From the NCBI GenBank assembly GCA_009783135.1, contig WRHS01000026.1:1-16135 (forward strand): a stretch of 16,135 bases of DNA. Direction: 5' to 3'. A model generated the notes under the pieces. That model saw only the letters and a list, made by a program, of their open reading frames with translations. It ran no database searches and was not told the DNA's origin. The position numbers were made by a program, and so were the translations under genes. The DNA comes from Dehalococcoidia bacterium. GTDB taxonomy: Bacteria > Chloroflexota > Dehalococcoidia > Dehalococcoidales > UBA1222. This document shows, piece by piece, positions 1-6,454 of this stretch (position 1 is its first letter; each line of letters opens with the position of its first letter).

Positions 1-2
1 CC

Positions 3-347
3 ACAGATAAAAATTGCATTACGTTTAACCCTGCACCAACAAACTTTGGAGCATATGGCCTATCAGGAAAACTGAACAACTATAGGTTGAGCCTGTTAGC
101 TGGAAGGCGAACAATGACACATCACATCGTGCAAGGCGAGTATTTGAGTGCTATTTTTGGCAAACCAGTAGTTGGAAGAGTAAATCCTATAGAAACACAA
201 TTTTACTTTACTCTACAGGTGCCGACGATTACAACTGTTAGGGTTGGCTTTATCAACTTACCGATGGTGACGTTCACGACAATAAAGATTGTAAATCCAT
301 TTGCAAACCATGACATGGACGCATTCAAAAATGCATGGAGGTTGTAG
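3..347 (+). CDS. C-terminal end of an unrecognised protein (5' end outside window)
   Basis: The frame is open from the first complete codon of the window to a TAG at 345-347, giving 114 residues. A TTG at 87 could be read as a start, but no ribosome site precedes it and the frame is open further upstream, so I treat this as the tail of a longer protein. The visible part is rich in beta-branched residues and Thr/Val (for example TLQVPTITTVRVGF), suggesting a beta-rich fold, and shows no membrane segment or motif that I recognise. The next gene begins 8 nt after the stop, or overlaps it by 13 nt if its upstream ATG is used, so the two are probably co-transcribed. Function unknown. The reading frame is fairly sure; the identity is not. 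Confidence 0.45.
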   Translation, partial: TDKNCITFNPAPTNFGAYGLSGKLNNYRLSLLAGRRTMTHHIVQGEYLSAIFGKPVVGRVNPIETQFYFTLQVPTITTVRVGFINLPMVTFTTIKIVNPFANHDMDAFKNAWRL

Positions 348-355
348 TAAGTGCC

Positions 356-889
356 ATGAACACAAAACTCATTATCGTAATATCCATGTGTGCAGTGCTT
401 GCCTGTTTAATTCTAATACCTGTTTTTTGGTGGGTACCAATAGCCATAGGTAGCTGCACAGCACCAAATCCACCACGACCGGAAATCACATATGGGGAGT
501 TTCCGTTCAGGATTGAATACGAAATACTTGGCGAAAGATTTGTTGTGGAGGATACTGTGATATGTGAATTTGATGGATTTGGTTGGGGTGGAAGTAGTAG
601 CAAGTATCGTAAATGGAAATCTCATTTAGCTAGCGGGCAAGAAGGCAACCTGGTAATTTTAAAAGTTTTCAACGACACAAAAAATATTGTCTGCAATGTT
701 GGGCAATCTAAGTACTATATGGGTGAATTAACAATACCACCAGACGAATATTGGCCTCCTGAAGCTTTTTTGAGAGAAGGTTCAGGAGCAAGTTTAGTCG
801 TACTGCACCCAGAGGAGTGGTACGACGATTATAATTTCAAGTTTATCAGTTGGGAATTCACTGAACCAATAGTAAACACTTTTAAGTAG
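356..889 (+). CDS. Membrane-anchored hypothetical protein, 177 residues
   Basis: I favour the ATG at 356 because GGAGG lies at 337-341, though the 14-nt spacing is long; an in-frame ATG at 335 would add seven residues and overlap the upstream gene. Residues 3-30 form one hydrophobic segment (LIIVISMCAVLACLILIPVF and on), a signal anchor or uncleaved signal peptide. The rest is a soluble domain rich in aromatic and acidic residues, with the stretches EITYGEFPFRIEYEI, RFVVEDTVICEFDGFGW and KYRKWKSHL. From memory this resembles a family of uncharacterised proteins in Clostridia, often multicopy and next to accessory genes; I cannot name a domain. It most likely faces the outside of the membrane. 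The close link to the upstream ORF could fit an effector and immunity pair, but that is speculation. The hairpin at 960-999 probably ends this transcript. Confidence 0.7.
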   Translation: MNTKLIIVISMCAVLACLILIPVFWWVPIAIGSCTAPNPPRPEITYGEFPFRIEYEILGERFVVEDTVICEFDGFGWGGSSSKYRKWKSHLASGQEGNLVILKVFNDTKNIVCNVGQSKYYMGELTIPPDEYWPPEAFLREGSGASLVVLHPEEWYDDYNFKFISWEFTEPIVNTFK

Positions 890-959
890 CGCCTATCAGG
901 CTATGTCGCTTTGCATTATAATAACTCGCGTAGTGTGCGGAAGTGACTACACACTTGCT

Positions 960-999
960 CAAAACAGGGAACTTCCAATCCCGGAAGTTCCCTGTTTTG
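960..999. terminator. Strong hairpin terminator between convergent units
   Basis: A perfect 17-bp stem pairs 960-976 with 983-999 around the 6-nt loop AATCCC. The stem ends in CAAAA/TTTTG, so a U run is formed inside the stem in either direction. It lies between the plus-strand gene ending at 889 and the minus-strand relaxase remnant ending at 1014, so it can serve both. Confidence 0.75.
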
Positions 1000-1013
1000 C
1001 ATCCTTCTTAGAT

Positions 1014-1688
1014 TTATCGCCTCAAACCCTGTGTCGTCTGCACACTCTGTTCTCTCGCCTCACCTTGCAGTAATTCGTAAACGCTCTTTCTAGCCTGCTC
1101 AACTTCTCGAACCTCATCTTTAAGCGAAACGTATTGTTGGCTGAGTTCACTTCGTTCAGCAGTTAGTCTTGAATACTCCGCTTTCCATGCTTTTGTTGGC
1201 AAAGTTTGTTTGCCATTCAAAGCTGCCTTGAGGTAACTACTCGCTGCTTCATAAGCCCTGATTTCTGCATTATGAGTTGGGTGGTTTTCTTGCTTGTATC
1301 GCTCATAAACAGGTTTGTATTTCAGGAAGATTCCAACTTGCCTTGTATGCTCACTGAGAACTTCAAGCCGATTATCAACAGATTTCAATTTGCCGCTGAT
1401 GTCCAGTTGCTTATCAATCATAGCCTCCAGCTTTTTATCCAATCCGCTTATATCAGCCAGTGTAGGCAATACAGCCTTTGCCATTTCCTCTTTTAACCAT
1501 TGTTGCAGTTTAACAAGGCGTGTTTTCAACTGCTGCAATTTCAGATTGGTAACTTGAATTGCTCTGTTAAGATTTCCTTTGTCGGTGCGAATACCACGCT
1601 GCTCCATTTGAGAGGCTGAAACTCCCAAATGAACCGATGGCAACTGCTCAATTCCCTGCCTTGCATATGAGCGATGGTCAACACGTTC
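1014..1688 (-). pseudogene. MobA/MobL-type relaxase, C-terminal remnant
   Basis: The minus-strand frame from about 1688 to the TAA at 1014-1016 reads ERVDHRSYARQGIEQLP, then HLGVSASQMEQRGIRTDKGN. This is the signature at the end of the relaxase domain in MobA/MobL (MobQ-type) mobilisation proteins. It continues as a long charged helical region (roughly 180 residues) of coiled-coil character. The N-terminal two thirds of the expected catalytic domain, with the metal-binding histidines and the nicking tyrosine, are absent. The frame stays open upstream to about 1889, but the extra residues do not look like relaxase, and no ATG is available: only the TTG at 1643 could start it. The protein therefore cannot nick DNA. 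It abuts a TnpW fragment in another frame, which points to an internal deletion. The remnant itself has no internal stops, so decay is recent or the helical part is still expressed. Confidence 0.75.
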
Positions 1689-1825
1689 TTTAGTTTGTCG
1701 TTGATGTTTTCCTTGCTTGTCCTGCTGAAATGGACTCTCATTTTGTAGGTTGTGGAGCCAATCCTTTTTGACAGTTGCAGAGGTCTGACTTGGGGTTCGG
1801 GAGTGTTTGGTGCTGTGGCTAACAT
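1541..1825 (-). pseudogene. tnpW: TnpW-like transposon protein, 3' truncated and fused out of frame to relaxase remnant
   Basis: From the ATG at 1825 (GGAG 9 nt upstream) the minus strand reads MLATAPNTPEPQV, then LSKRIGSTTYKMRVHFS and RTSKENINDKLKNVL. The KRIGSTTY...VHFS.TS.E..NDK pattern is that of the small TnpW family, named after a gene of the Tn4451/Tn4453 mobilisable transposons and common next to relaxase genes in gut Clostridia elements. A start at 1840 is also possible. Similarity ends near 1680; the frame then runs through relaxase DNA in the wrong frame to 1541, giving residues without meaning. TnpW function is unknown. The fusion suggests that a deletion removed the tnpW 3' end together with the relaxase 5' end. 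The family call rests on motif memory and should be confirmed by a profile search. Confidence 0.6.
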
Positions 1826-1840
1826 GTGATTGCGCTCCAT

Positions 1841-2318
1841 TTCTGTTTTTGATATAGTTGCTGTGATTGAGTTCTCGTAACTCCTTTCTCTAGGTTGTGA
1901 TTGTTCGTTTGTGCCGCAAACGCCTTTCCTGCCTGTTTATTCCGGTATTTTACCGTTCCTTTAGAGGATAACCCTTTGGGTGTTTATCTAGGATTTCTGG
2001 CAGTATTTATTTTGGGATTATCGGAGTTGCCGTTTTCGGCGGATTGGGTTTCGGTGCTTAAAGCCTTGAAGCCGAAATACTTCTTGGGAGAGAAACAACA
2101 ACGATTGTAATTTATACAACAGTTATGCTAAAAACACAGACTCATTTATCACCGCTGTACAAATCCGTTGTATTGCACTATGGTTGAAAGTATTAGTATG
2201 AACTCTTGTCCACACTATCTAATTGTCGATATCGGGGGTTGTATGGTTGATATATTGGCTATTATAGCGGGTATAATTATTGGCAGGAAGAGATAGCAAC
2301 TGATACAACCAAAACTTG
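1841..2318. other. Gene-poor stretch, probable relic of the mobile element
   Basis: I recognise no gene here. A plus-strand frame (1901-2110, 69 codons) lacks a ribosome site and resembles no family, and the minus strand is broken by stops. A TATAAT lies at 2272-2277. A 17-codon ORF at 2243-2296 encodes the hydrophobic peptide MVDILAIIAGIIIGRKR, with GGGGG just upstream; it is too short to call. AGAAAGGAG on the minus strand near 1880-1888 may be a leftover ribosome site. Confidence 0.4.
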
Positions 2319-2347
2319 TTGACGCTTGCGCAAAGTTTGCGTATAAT
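2319..2347 (+). promoter_or_regulatory. hicAB promoter
   Basis: TTGACG at 2319-2324 and TATAAT at 2342-2347 are separated by exactly 17 nt, a near-consensus sigma-70-type promoter. Transcription would start near 2354, only about 4 nt before the TTG proposed as the hicA start. The ATG at 2316 lies upstream of this promoter and so cannot be used from it. Confidence 0.8.
2329..2341. promoter_or_regulatory. Putative HicB operator
   Basis: CGCAAAGTTTGCG is a perfect 6-1-6 inverted repeat filling the spacer between the -35 and -10 boxes of the hicAB promoter. The adjoining TTGCGCAA (2326-2333) is a second, overlapping palindrome. HicB antitoxins commonly bind inverted repeats in their own promoter, so autorepression is a reasonable inference. 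Confidence 0.6.
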
Positions 2348-2357
2348 ACGAGTTACC

Positions 2358-2531
2358 TTGAAGCGTAAAGATTTAATAAAACTGTTATTGGACAATGGGT
2401 GGTGGAAAGCTCGTGATTGTGGAGGACACACTATATACACAAATGGCAAAGTGTCCGAACCGATTACTCACCACACTGAAATTGGCGAGTGTCTAGCAAA
2501 GAAGATTATCAAACGCAGAGGGTTAAAGTAG
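2358..2531 (+). CDS. hicA: HicA-family toxin (mRNA interferase)
   Basis: This 57-residue protein fits the HicA family, small double-stranded-RNA-binding-fold toxins that cleave mRNA until bound by HicB. It starts KRKDLIKLLLDNGWW and carries the motif CGGHTIYTNG, with the presumed catalytic histidine at residue 24, followed by EPITHHTEIGECLAKKIIK. Length and order match typical HicA. I place the start at the TTG at 2358 because family members begin with this K-R-K-D-L-I stretch and because the promoter's -10 box ends at 2347, which excludes the ATG at 2316. No Shine-Dalgarno sequence is visible, so the message may be leaderless or nearly so, which would keep toxin translation low. hicB follows after 19 nt, the usual toxin-first order. 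All key residues appear intact. Confidence 0.88.
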   Translation: MKRKDLIKLLLDNGWWKARDCGGHTIYTNGKVSEPITHHTEIGECLAKKIIKRRGLK

Positions 2532-2550
2532 TCATAAGTAGGAGTATCAT

Positions 2551-2934
2551 ATGAAAGCGTACCCGATTGTTTTAAGCCCTTGTGAGGTAGGATATATGGT
2601 GTCTGTACCGGACTTAGGCATAGACACGCAAGGAAAAGATATAGCCGAAGCGTTATATATGGCCAGAGATGCTATAAGCGCATGGGCAACTTTTGAACAA
2701 GATATGGGGCGTTCTATACCTGTTCCATCTAATTCTTTACCGAAAACAAATCAAGGGGAAATTGCAGTATATGTTGATATAGATTTTGACGCTTATAGAA
2801 AAGACTTAGATACTACAGCCGTGCGTACAAATGTTAGTTTGCCGCGTAATCTAAAACGCAAAGCAGAAAACGCAGGGTTAAGCTTTTCAAGTGTTTTACA
2901 AGAGGCACTTAAAGAGAAATTACAAATGGTTTAA
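2551..2934 (+). CDS. hicB: HicB-family antitoxin
   Basis: This is a 127-residue antitoxin that should bind and neutralise HicA and repress the operon. Residues 1 to about 75 form the HicB partial RNase-H-like fold, with YPIVLSPCEVGYMVSVPDL and a following helix (GKDIAEALYMARDAISAWA). The C-terminal part, from about residue 93 (VRTNVSLPRNLKRKAENAG, then SSVLQEALKEKL), looks like a ribbon-helix-helix DNA-binding domain. The ATG at 2551 has AGGAG at 2540-2544 with 6-nt spacing, a far better translation signal than hicA has. That difference would favour an excess of antitoxin. The inverted repeat at 2329-2341 is the candidate target. Both genes are visibly more AT-rich than the core genes to the right, consistent with acquisition. 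Confidence 0.9.
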   Translation: MKAYPIVLSPCEVGYMVSVPDLGIDTQGKDIAEALYMARDAISAWATFEQDMGRSIPVPSNSLPKTNQGEIAVYVDIDFDAYRKDLDTTAVRTNVSLPRNLKRKAENAGLSFSSVLQEALKEKLQMV

Positions 2935-2973
2935 GTAAAACGGAAAGGTAGCCCGCTTGGCATATTGCAGATA

Positions 2974-3012
2974 AAGCGCAGTCACTGTAACGCTAGCGCT
3001 TGCCTATTTTTG
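2974..3012 (+). terminator. Possible weak terminator after hicAB
   Basis: AAGCGC at 2974-2979 can pair with GCGCTT at 2996-3001, followed by a T-rich stretch around 3006-3011. The 6-bp stem has a 16-nt loop and could refold internally, so this is weak evidence. Confidence 0.25.
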
Positions 3013-3016
3013 CGGT

Positions 3017-3022
3017 TATAAT
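3017..3022 (+). promoter_or_regulatory. -10 box 7 nt before a start codon
   Basis: TATAAT here is followed by the 7-nt TACCCCG and then ATG at 3030. Initiation at the usual distance would fall on or next to the start codon. No clear -35 box is seen 16-18 nt upstream, and no Shine-Dalgarno sequence precedes the ATG. Confidence 0.45.
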
Positions 3023-3029
3023 TACCCCG

Positions 3030-3503
3030 ATGAAACTCTTTATAGACGCGCTTATCGCATTTATTATTTCCATGCTGCCGGTTTTTGAGCTCAGGGGCGG
3101 GCTGCCTTATGCCGCCATAAGGGGCGTACCTGTAGCGCTTGCGTTTGCAATCTGTTTTGCAGGAAACATCTTACCTGTGCCATTCACCCTGCTGTTTATC
3201 CGCCGGATCTTCGCCTATTTGAAACGTTTTAAGCGCATCGGTGCCATTGTAACAAAGCTTGAAAACCGCGCCATCGCCAAATCCGACACAGTCAGAAAAT
3301 ATCAGCTGGTCGGATTGTTCTTATTTGTCGCCATACCGCTTCCGGGAACCGGCGCATGGACAGGCTCGCTGATTGCAGCCACTCTTAATCTTCCAATCAG
3401 AAAATCATTCCCTGTAATTGCGCTAGGAATCCTCTGCGCCGGCATAATTATGGTCGTGTTGTCTTATTTAATTCCCGGTCTGTTTTTCAATCTAACACAA
3501 TAA
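3030..3503 (+). CDS. COG2426 / small multi-drug export family membrane protein
   Basis: The product is a 157-residue hydrophobic protein with about four membrane segments. It has the family's hallmark N-terminus (SMLPVFELRGGLPYA) and a second conserved stretch, AIPLPGTGAWTGSLIA, near residue 110. These are typical of the Pfam family called Sm_multidrug_ex (COG2426). The name comes from an early report on export, and the true substrate is not established for most members. The related SNARE-associated/DedA-like proteins share the pattern of a membrane-embedded P-x-P-G-T loop. I chose the ATG at 3030 rather than the TTG at 3000 because family members begin close to this point. The gene is alone on its strand and converges on the next operon with only 27 nt between stops. 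Confidence 0.82.
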   Translation: MKLFIDALIAFIISMLPVFELRGGLPYAAIRGVPVALAFAICFAGNILPVPFTLLFIRRIFAYLKRFKRIGAIVTKLENRAIAKSDTVRKYQLVGLFLFVAIPLPGTGAWTGSLIAATLNLPIRKSFPVIALGILCAGIIMVVLSYLIPGLFFNLTQ

Positions 3504-3530
3504 TCGCCGAATGCCTGTTGCACAAGTGCC

Positions 3531-3836
3531 TTAATTATTCACGCGACGGCTAGTCGTCCTGCTATAAAGGAAAGCATCGCTTTTCTCGGTTAGCATAAGC
3601 TTTTGCCCGTAGCCCTTGGCACTATCCTGCTTACTTACGGTATTCATTTTACCTGCCATGCTTCTTATCACAATCAGAGCAACAAGCAGCCCGGCAAGTA
3701 ACCCTGCAAGGATGATCATGCCGGCACCAGCCGCCTCTTCCGTGCCGTCCGCGGCAGATACAGCCGCACCGGTCATGAGGAAAAGCACCGCTGTCATAAC
3801 ACACGTTGTCAGCCCAAGCCCTATTCTTCTCTTCAT
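3531..3836 (-). CDS. Short membrane protein resembling the C-terminal part of YdjH, TPM domain absent
   Basis: Residues 1 to about 29 form a signal peptide (MKRRIGLGLTTCVMTAVLFL, then TGAAVSAA). A second hydrophobic segment spans about 39-58 (AGMIILAGLLAGLLVALIVI). The cytosolic tail has KMNTVSKQDSAKGY, then KLMLTEKSDAFLYSRTTSRR. That tail, with its motif of a K-x-V-x-x-Q start and an F-L-Y-S-x-T-x-R end, matches the end of TPM-domain (UPF0603) proteins such as B. subtilis YdjH as I remember them. Such proteins are about 250 residues and carry a TPM domain between signal and final membrane segment. Here that domain is simply missing and the protein has 101 residues. The ATG overlaps the stop of the upstream gene by 4 nt, so translation is coupled. 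The link to YdjH is an inference from tail and operon. Confidence 0.65.
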   Translation of the reverse strand: MKRRIGLGLTTCVMTAVLFLMTGAAVSAADGTEEAAGAGMIILAGLLAGLLVALIVIRSMAGKMNTVSKQDSAKGYGQKLMLTEKSDAFLYSRTTSRRVNN

Positions 3837-5038
3837 TTGCTCACCTGCTCCCTCATTTTCTTGCTATGCTTCTTCTTGGAAAACACTTTTATAAATGTCA
3901 GCGCCGTAACTAATGAGCCGATAGCAGCCACAACAACAATAGCGCTCATTACGCCAGACGAAAGCGACGCTGCAAAGCCGACTGCAACCAGTATGGCCAT
4001 TACAGCAACCAGTACGATACCACCAATAATTCCCGCTTTCTTTTTATCAATCGGCAGGTCTCCGACCAGCTTGCCAGTTTGTCCGTTCATCACAAACGAA
4101 TAAAGTTCATCTCCCCAGTGCGTATTGAGTATCCACACCGGAAAGAGGGCATAGTGCACCTGTCCGTTGTGCATGCGCACGTTCAGCGCTTTCGTACTGA
4201 CAGAACTATACCCTTGAACTGTGGCGCGCAACGCTGTTTCAACACTTCTGCGCACACGTTTGTCAATCCTTGGTTGATTCGCCTCAGCCGTGACGTCATA
4301 TTTATCGGCCAAATATCCCGACAGGTACGCCATGGAGAAGTCCGTAAGGTCCTTATAATCAAACGGCTCAATGGCATCCATCACGGCATCATCCATCTTT
4401 TCCAAGCCGTCGGCCGGGATTTTTTCAAAGCGCATACTCCCCGAACGCTTTACCATATAGTAATCCGTCTTGGTGTAATGCGTTTTGCCGGCAGTCCATG
4501 AACTTGTCTTGGTAGCGCTGTACACCGCATTGTTTGCCGTATCACAGTCATACAGCCAAAACGGCACATACACACCAATAATCTTGTTTATGCGCTCGTC
4601 GTCTTTGAAGTATTTGGGCAATAACGGTTTGCCGTTGTAGAATTTCTTAAGCGCCGCCTTGGCCGCGTTTTTGTCCAGCTTAAACGGTATGACAAAGTCA
4701 GGCCGCAACATATCGGAAACCTGCTTTGGGGCGACCGCCGCATTGCCGCAGTACGGGCACTCTGTAGCCACAGTCGTTTTTTCGACAACAATTTCGCCGC
4801 CGCAGGACTTGCACATCAGAGCGCTTATTGAGTCGTCCTTCCACAAACTTATGTCGCCATCTTTCCACACGACCTCATCCTGCGGCGCTTCTGCCTGCCT
4901 TAAAGCAGCGTCATAAGCCTGAAAAGCCGCCGTATCCATCTCGGTGCCGCAGGAACTGCATTTCATCATCTGCGACGTTGAATCAAAGTTAATCGGTGCA
5001 CCACAGTTGGGGCACTTATACGCTAATACATCAGCCAT
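3833..5038 (-). CDS. TFIIB-type zinc-ribbon membrane protein, YdjG-like
   Basis: This 401-residue protein starts with two zinc ribbons: C9/C12 with C27/C30 (CPNCG, CSSCG) and C76/C79 with C94/C97 (CKSCG, CPYCG). A central soluble domain follows, containing FVIPFKLDKNAA, GVYVPFWLYD and ALFPVWIL. These are hallmarks of the family annotated as TFIIB-type zinc ribbon-containing protein, including B. subtilis YdjG. Two membrane segments lie at about 335-359 and 363-385, and the end is basic. The start is supported by AAGGAG upstream of the ATG. In B. subtilis YdjG works with YdjH and YdjI at the membrane, connected with PspA and membrane stress; whether that holds here is inference. The gene lies 71 nt downstream of the SPFH gene and overlaps the next gene by 4 nt, so the three form one operon. 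Confidence 0.82.
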   Translation of the reverse strand: MADVLAYKCPNCGAPINFDSTSQMMKCSSCGTEMDTAAFQAYDAALRQAEAPQDEVVWKDGDISLWKDDSISALMCKSCGGEIVVEKTTVATECPYCGNAAVAPKQVSDMLRPDFVIPFKLDKNAAKAALKKFYNGKPLLPKYFKDDERINKIIGVYVPFWLYDCDTANNAVYSATKTSSWTAGKTHYTKTDYYMVKRSGSMRFEKIPADGLEKMDDAVMDAIEPFDYKDLTDFSMAYLSGYLADKYDVTAEANQPRIDKRVRRSVETALRATVQGYSSVSTKALNVRMHNGQVHYALFPVWILNTHWGDELYSFVMNGQTGKLVGDLPIDKKKAGIIGGIVLVAVMAILVAVGFAASLSSGVMSAIVVVAAIGSLVTALTFIKVFSKKKHSKKMREQVSK

Positions 5039-5109
5039 TATTACTCCTTCTTATTCTTATATGTAATCATTCACAAGCTTTTCTTTGCCATGCCGTACAA
5101 AAATAATTT

Positions 5110-6411
5110 TTACATTGTACTTTTTGGTTTTCCACAGCCGCCGCAGAACTTGCCGCCTTTGTTCGCCACGCCGCACTCACAAGTCCATTCGTCGCTTGCG
5201 GGTTTCGGTTTGCCGCACTCATTGCAGAACTTGCCCTTGACCTCGGCTCCACACACACAAGTCCACGTATCCGATGCCGGTTTGGACTTGCCGCACTCAT
5301 TGCAGAATTTTCCGCTGGCAGAGGCCCCGCACTCACATTTCCAAACGCCAGCCGCAGCCTGCTGAACTTGTTGCTGAGCCTGCTGTTGTGCTGCCTGCTC
5401 TTTTTGCTGGGCATCCATATTGAAGAAGCTTCCTGCATTCGAGCCGGCATTCATCGCCGCATTCATGCCAAGGAAACCCATGAACGCACCACCCTCATTC
5501 CCGGCCGCCGCTTTCATGGCATCTGCCTGCGCCGTAACAAGTGTGGCACCGGCCATGCCTGCGTTGCGCATAACAGCCGTGCGCTGCAGGTCTTTTATCA
5601 TATTCTCGTCCTCCGGTGAAGCTGTTACACTGTTAACACCGAAAGAGGCGATGGAAAGACCTCTGAGCTCGGTCCACTTCTTTGACAAAACCTCGTTCAA
5701 AGCCTCTGCCAACTCAGTCGTATGTCCCGGAAGGGCGCTGTAGCGTATCCCCATGGAACTAATCTTGGCGAAAGCCGGCTGCAATGCTGTCAAAAGCTCG
5801 GATTTTAGCATACTATCTATGCTGTCCCTGCGATAGGCCAACTCCACATTGCCACATACATTGGTATAAAACAATATGGGATCGGTCAGCTTATATGAGT
5901 ATTCGCCGTTGCAGCGTATGGCAATGTCCACATCCAGTCCGATATTATTATCCACGACACGGAAAGGCACCGGATTGGGAGTTCCATACTTGTTGCCTAC
6001 AATCTCCTTGAGATTGAAGTAGTAAATGCGCTGGTCCTTACCCGGCTGTCCGCCAAAGGTGAAACGCTTGCCGATATTAACAAATGTTTGTTTTATGCTT
6101 GAGCCAAGCTTGCCGTTAAATATGCTCGCCTCAGACGATGCATCATATTTAAACTCTCCAGGCTCGGCACAGAATTCCACAATTTTACCCTGATCAACAA
6201 TCGCCATAGCCTGTCCGTCAGCCACAGCCACGATGGACCCGCTTGAGATAATGTTATCCGTACCTTTGGTATTGGAAGAGCGCTTGTCTTCGCGTTTACG
6301 CCCTTTAACAGCTAGAACATTGACATCAATGGCTTCACAATAGAAAAACTCCTTCCATTGGTCAGCCAGTACGCCACCTATTGCACCAGTTCCCGCTTTC
6401 AGCAAACCCAT
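5110..6411 (-). CDS. SPFH-domain protein with three C-terminal zinc ribbons, YdjI-like
   Basis: This 433-residue protein belongs to the SPFH family labelled virion core protein in some databases, of which B. subtilis YdjI is a member. The start (MGLLKAGTGAIGGVLADQWK, then EFFYCEAI) and the SPFH core (FRVVDNNIGLDVDIAIRCNG, and LSIASFGVNSVTASPEDE) are characteristic. About residues 325-353 are a Gln/Ala-rich linker. Then come three similar zinc ribbons with cysteines at about 359/361/370/373, 385/387/396/399 and 411/413/423/426, separated by near-identical KPAS linkers. Such proteins form membrane-associated scaffolds. A clear AAAGGAG precedes the ATG. It is the first gene of the module, the reverse of B. 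subtilis, where ydjI is last. The repeated ribbons suggest recent tandem growth by internal duplication. Confidence 0.85.
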   Translation of the reverse strand: MGLLKAGTGAIGGVLADQWKEFFYCEAIDVNVLAVKGRKREDKRSSNTKGTDNIISSGSIVAVADGQAMAIVDQGKIVEFCAEPGEFKYDASSEASIFNGKLGSSIKQTFVNIGKRFTFGGQPGKDQRIYYFNLKEIVGNKYGTPNPVPFRVVDNNIGLDVDIAIRCNGEYSYKLTDPILFYTNVCGNVELAYRRDSIDSMLKSELLTALQPAFAKISSMGIRYSALPGHTTELAEALNEVLSKKWTELRGLSIASFGVNSVTASPEDENMIKDLQRTAVMRNAGMAGATLVTAQADAMKAAAGNEGGAFMGFLGMNAAMNAGSNAGSFFNMDAQQKEQAAQQQAQQQVQQAAAGVWKCECGASASGKFCNECGKSKPASDTWTCVCGAEVKGKFCNECGKPKPASDEWTCECGVANKGGKFCGGCGKPKSTM

Positions 6412-6454
6412 AGTATTCTCTCCTTTGTTTAAGATTTAATTATTATCGAAATTT

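Noticed and set aside
1901..2110. 69-codon plus-strand ORF
   Set aside because: No ribosome site, no recognised family, and it lies in the decayed mobile region; most likely chance.
5067..5450. 127-codon minus-strand ORF over the end of the SPFH gene
   Set aside because: Alternative frame of the repeated zinc-ribbon DNA; its serine/alanine-rich composition comes from the repeats and it has no ribosome site.
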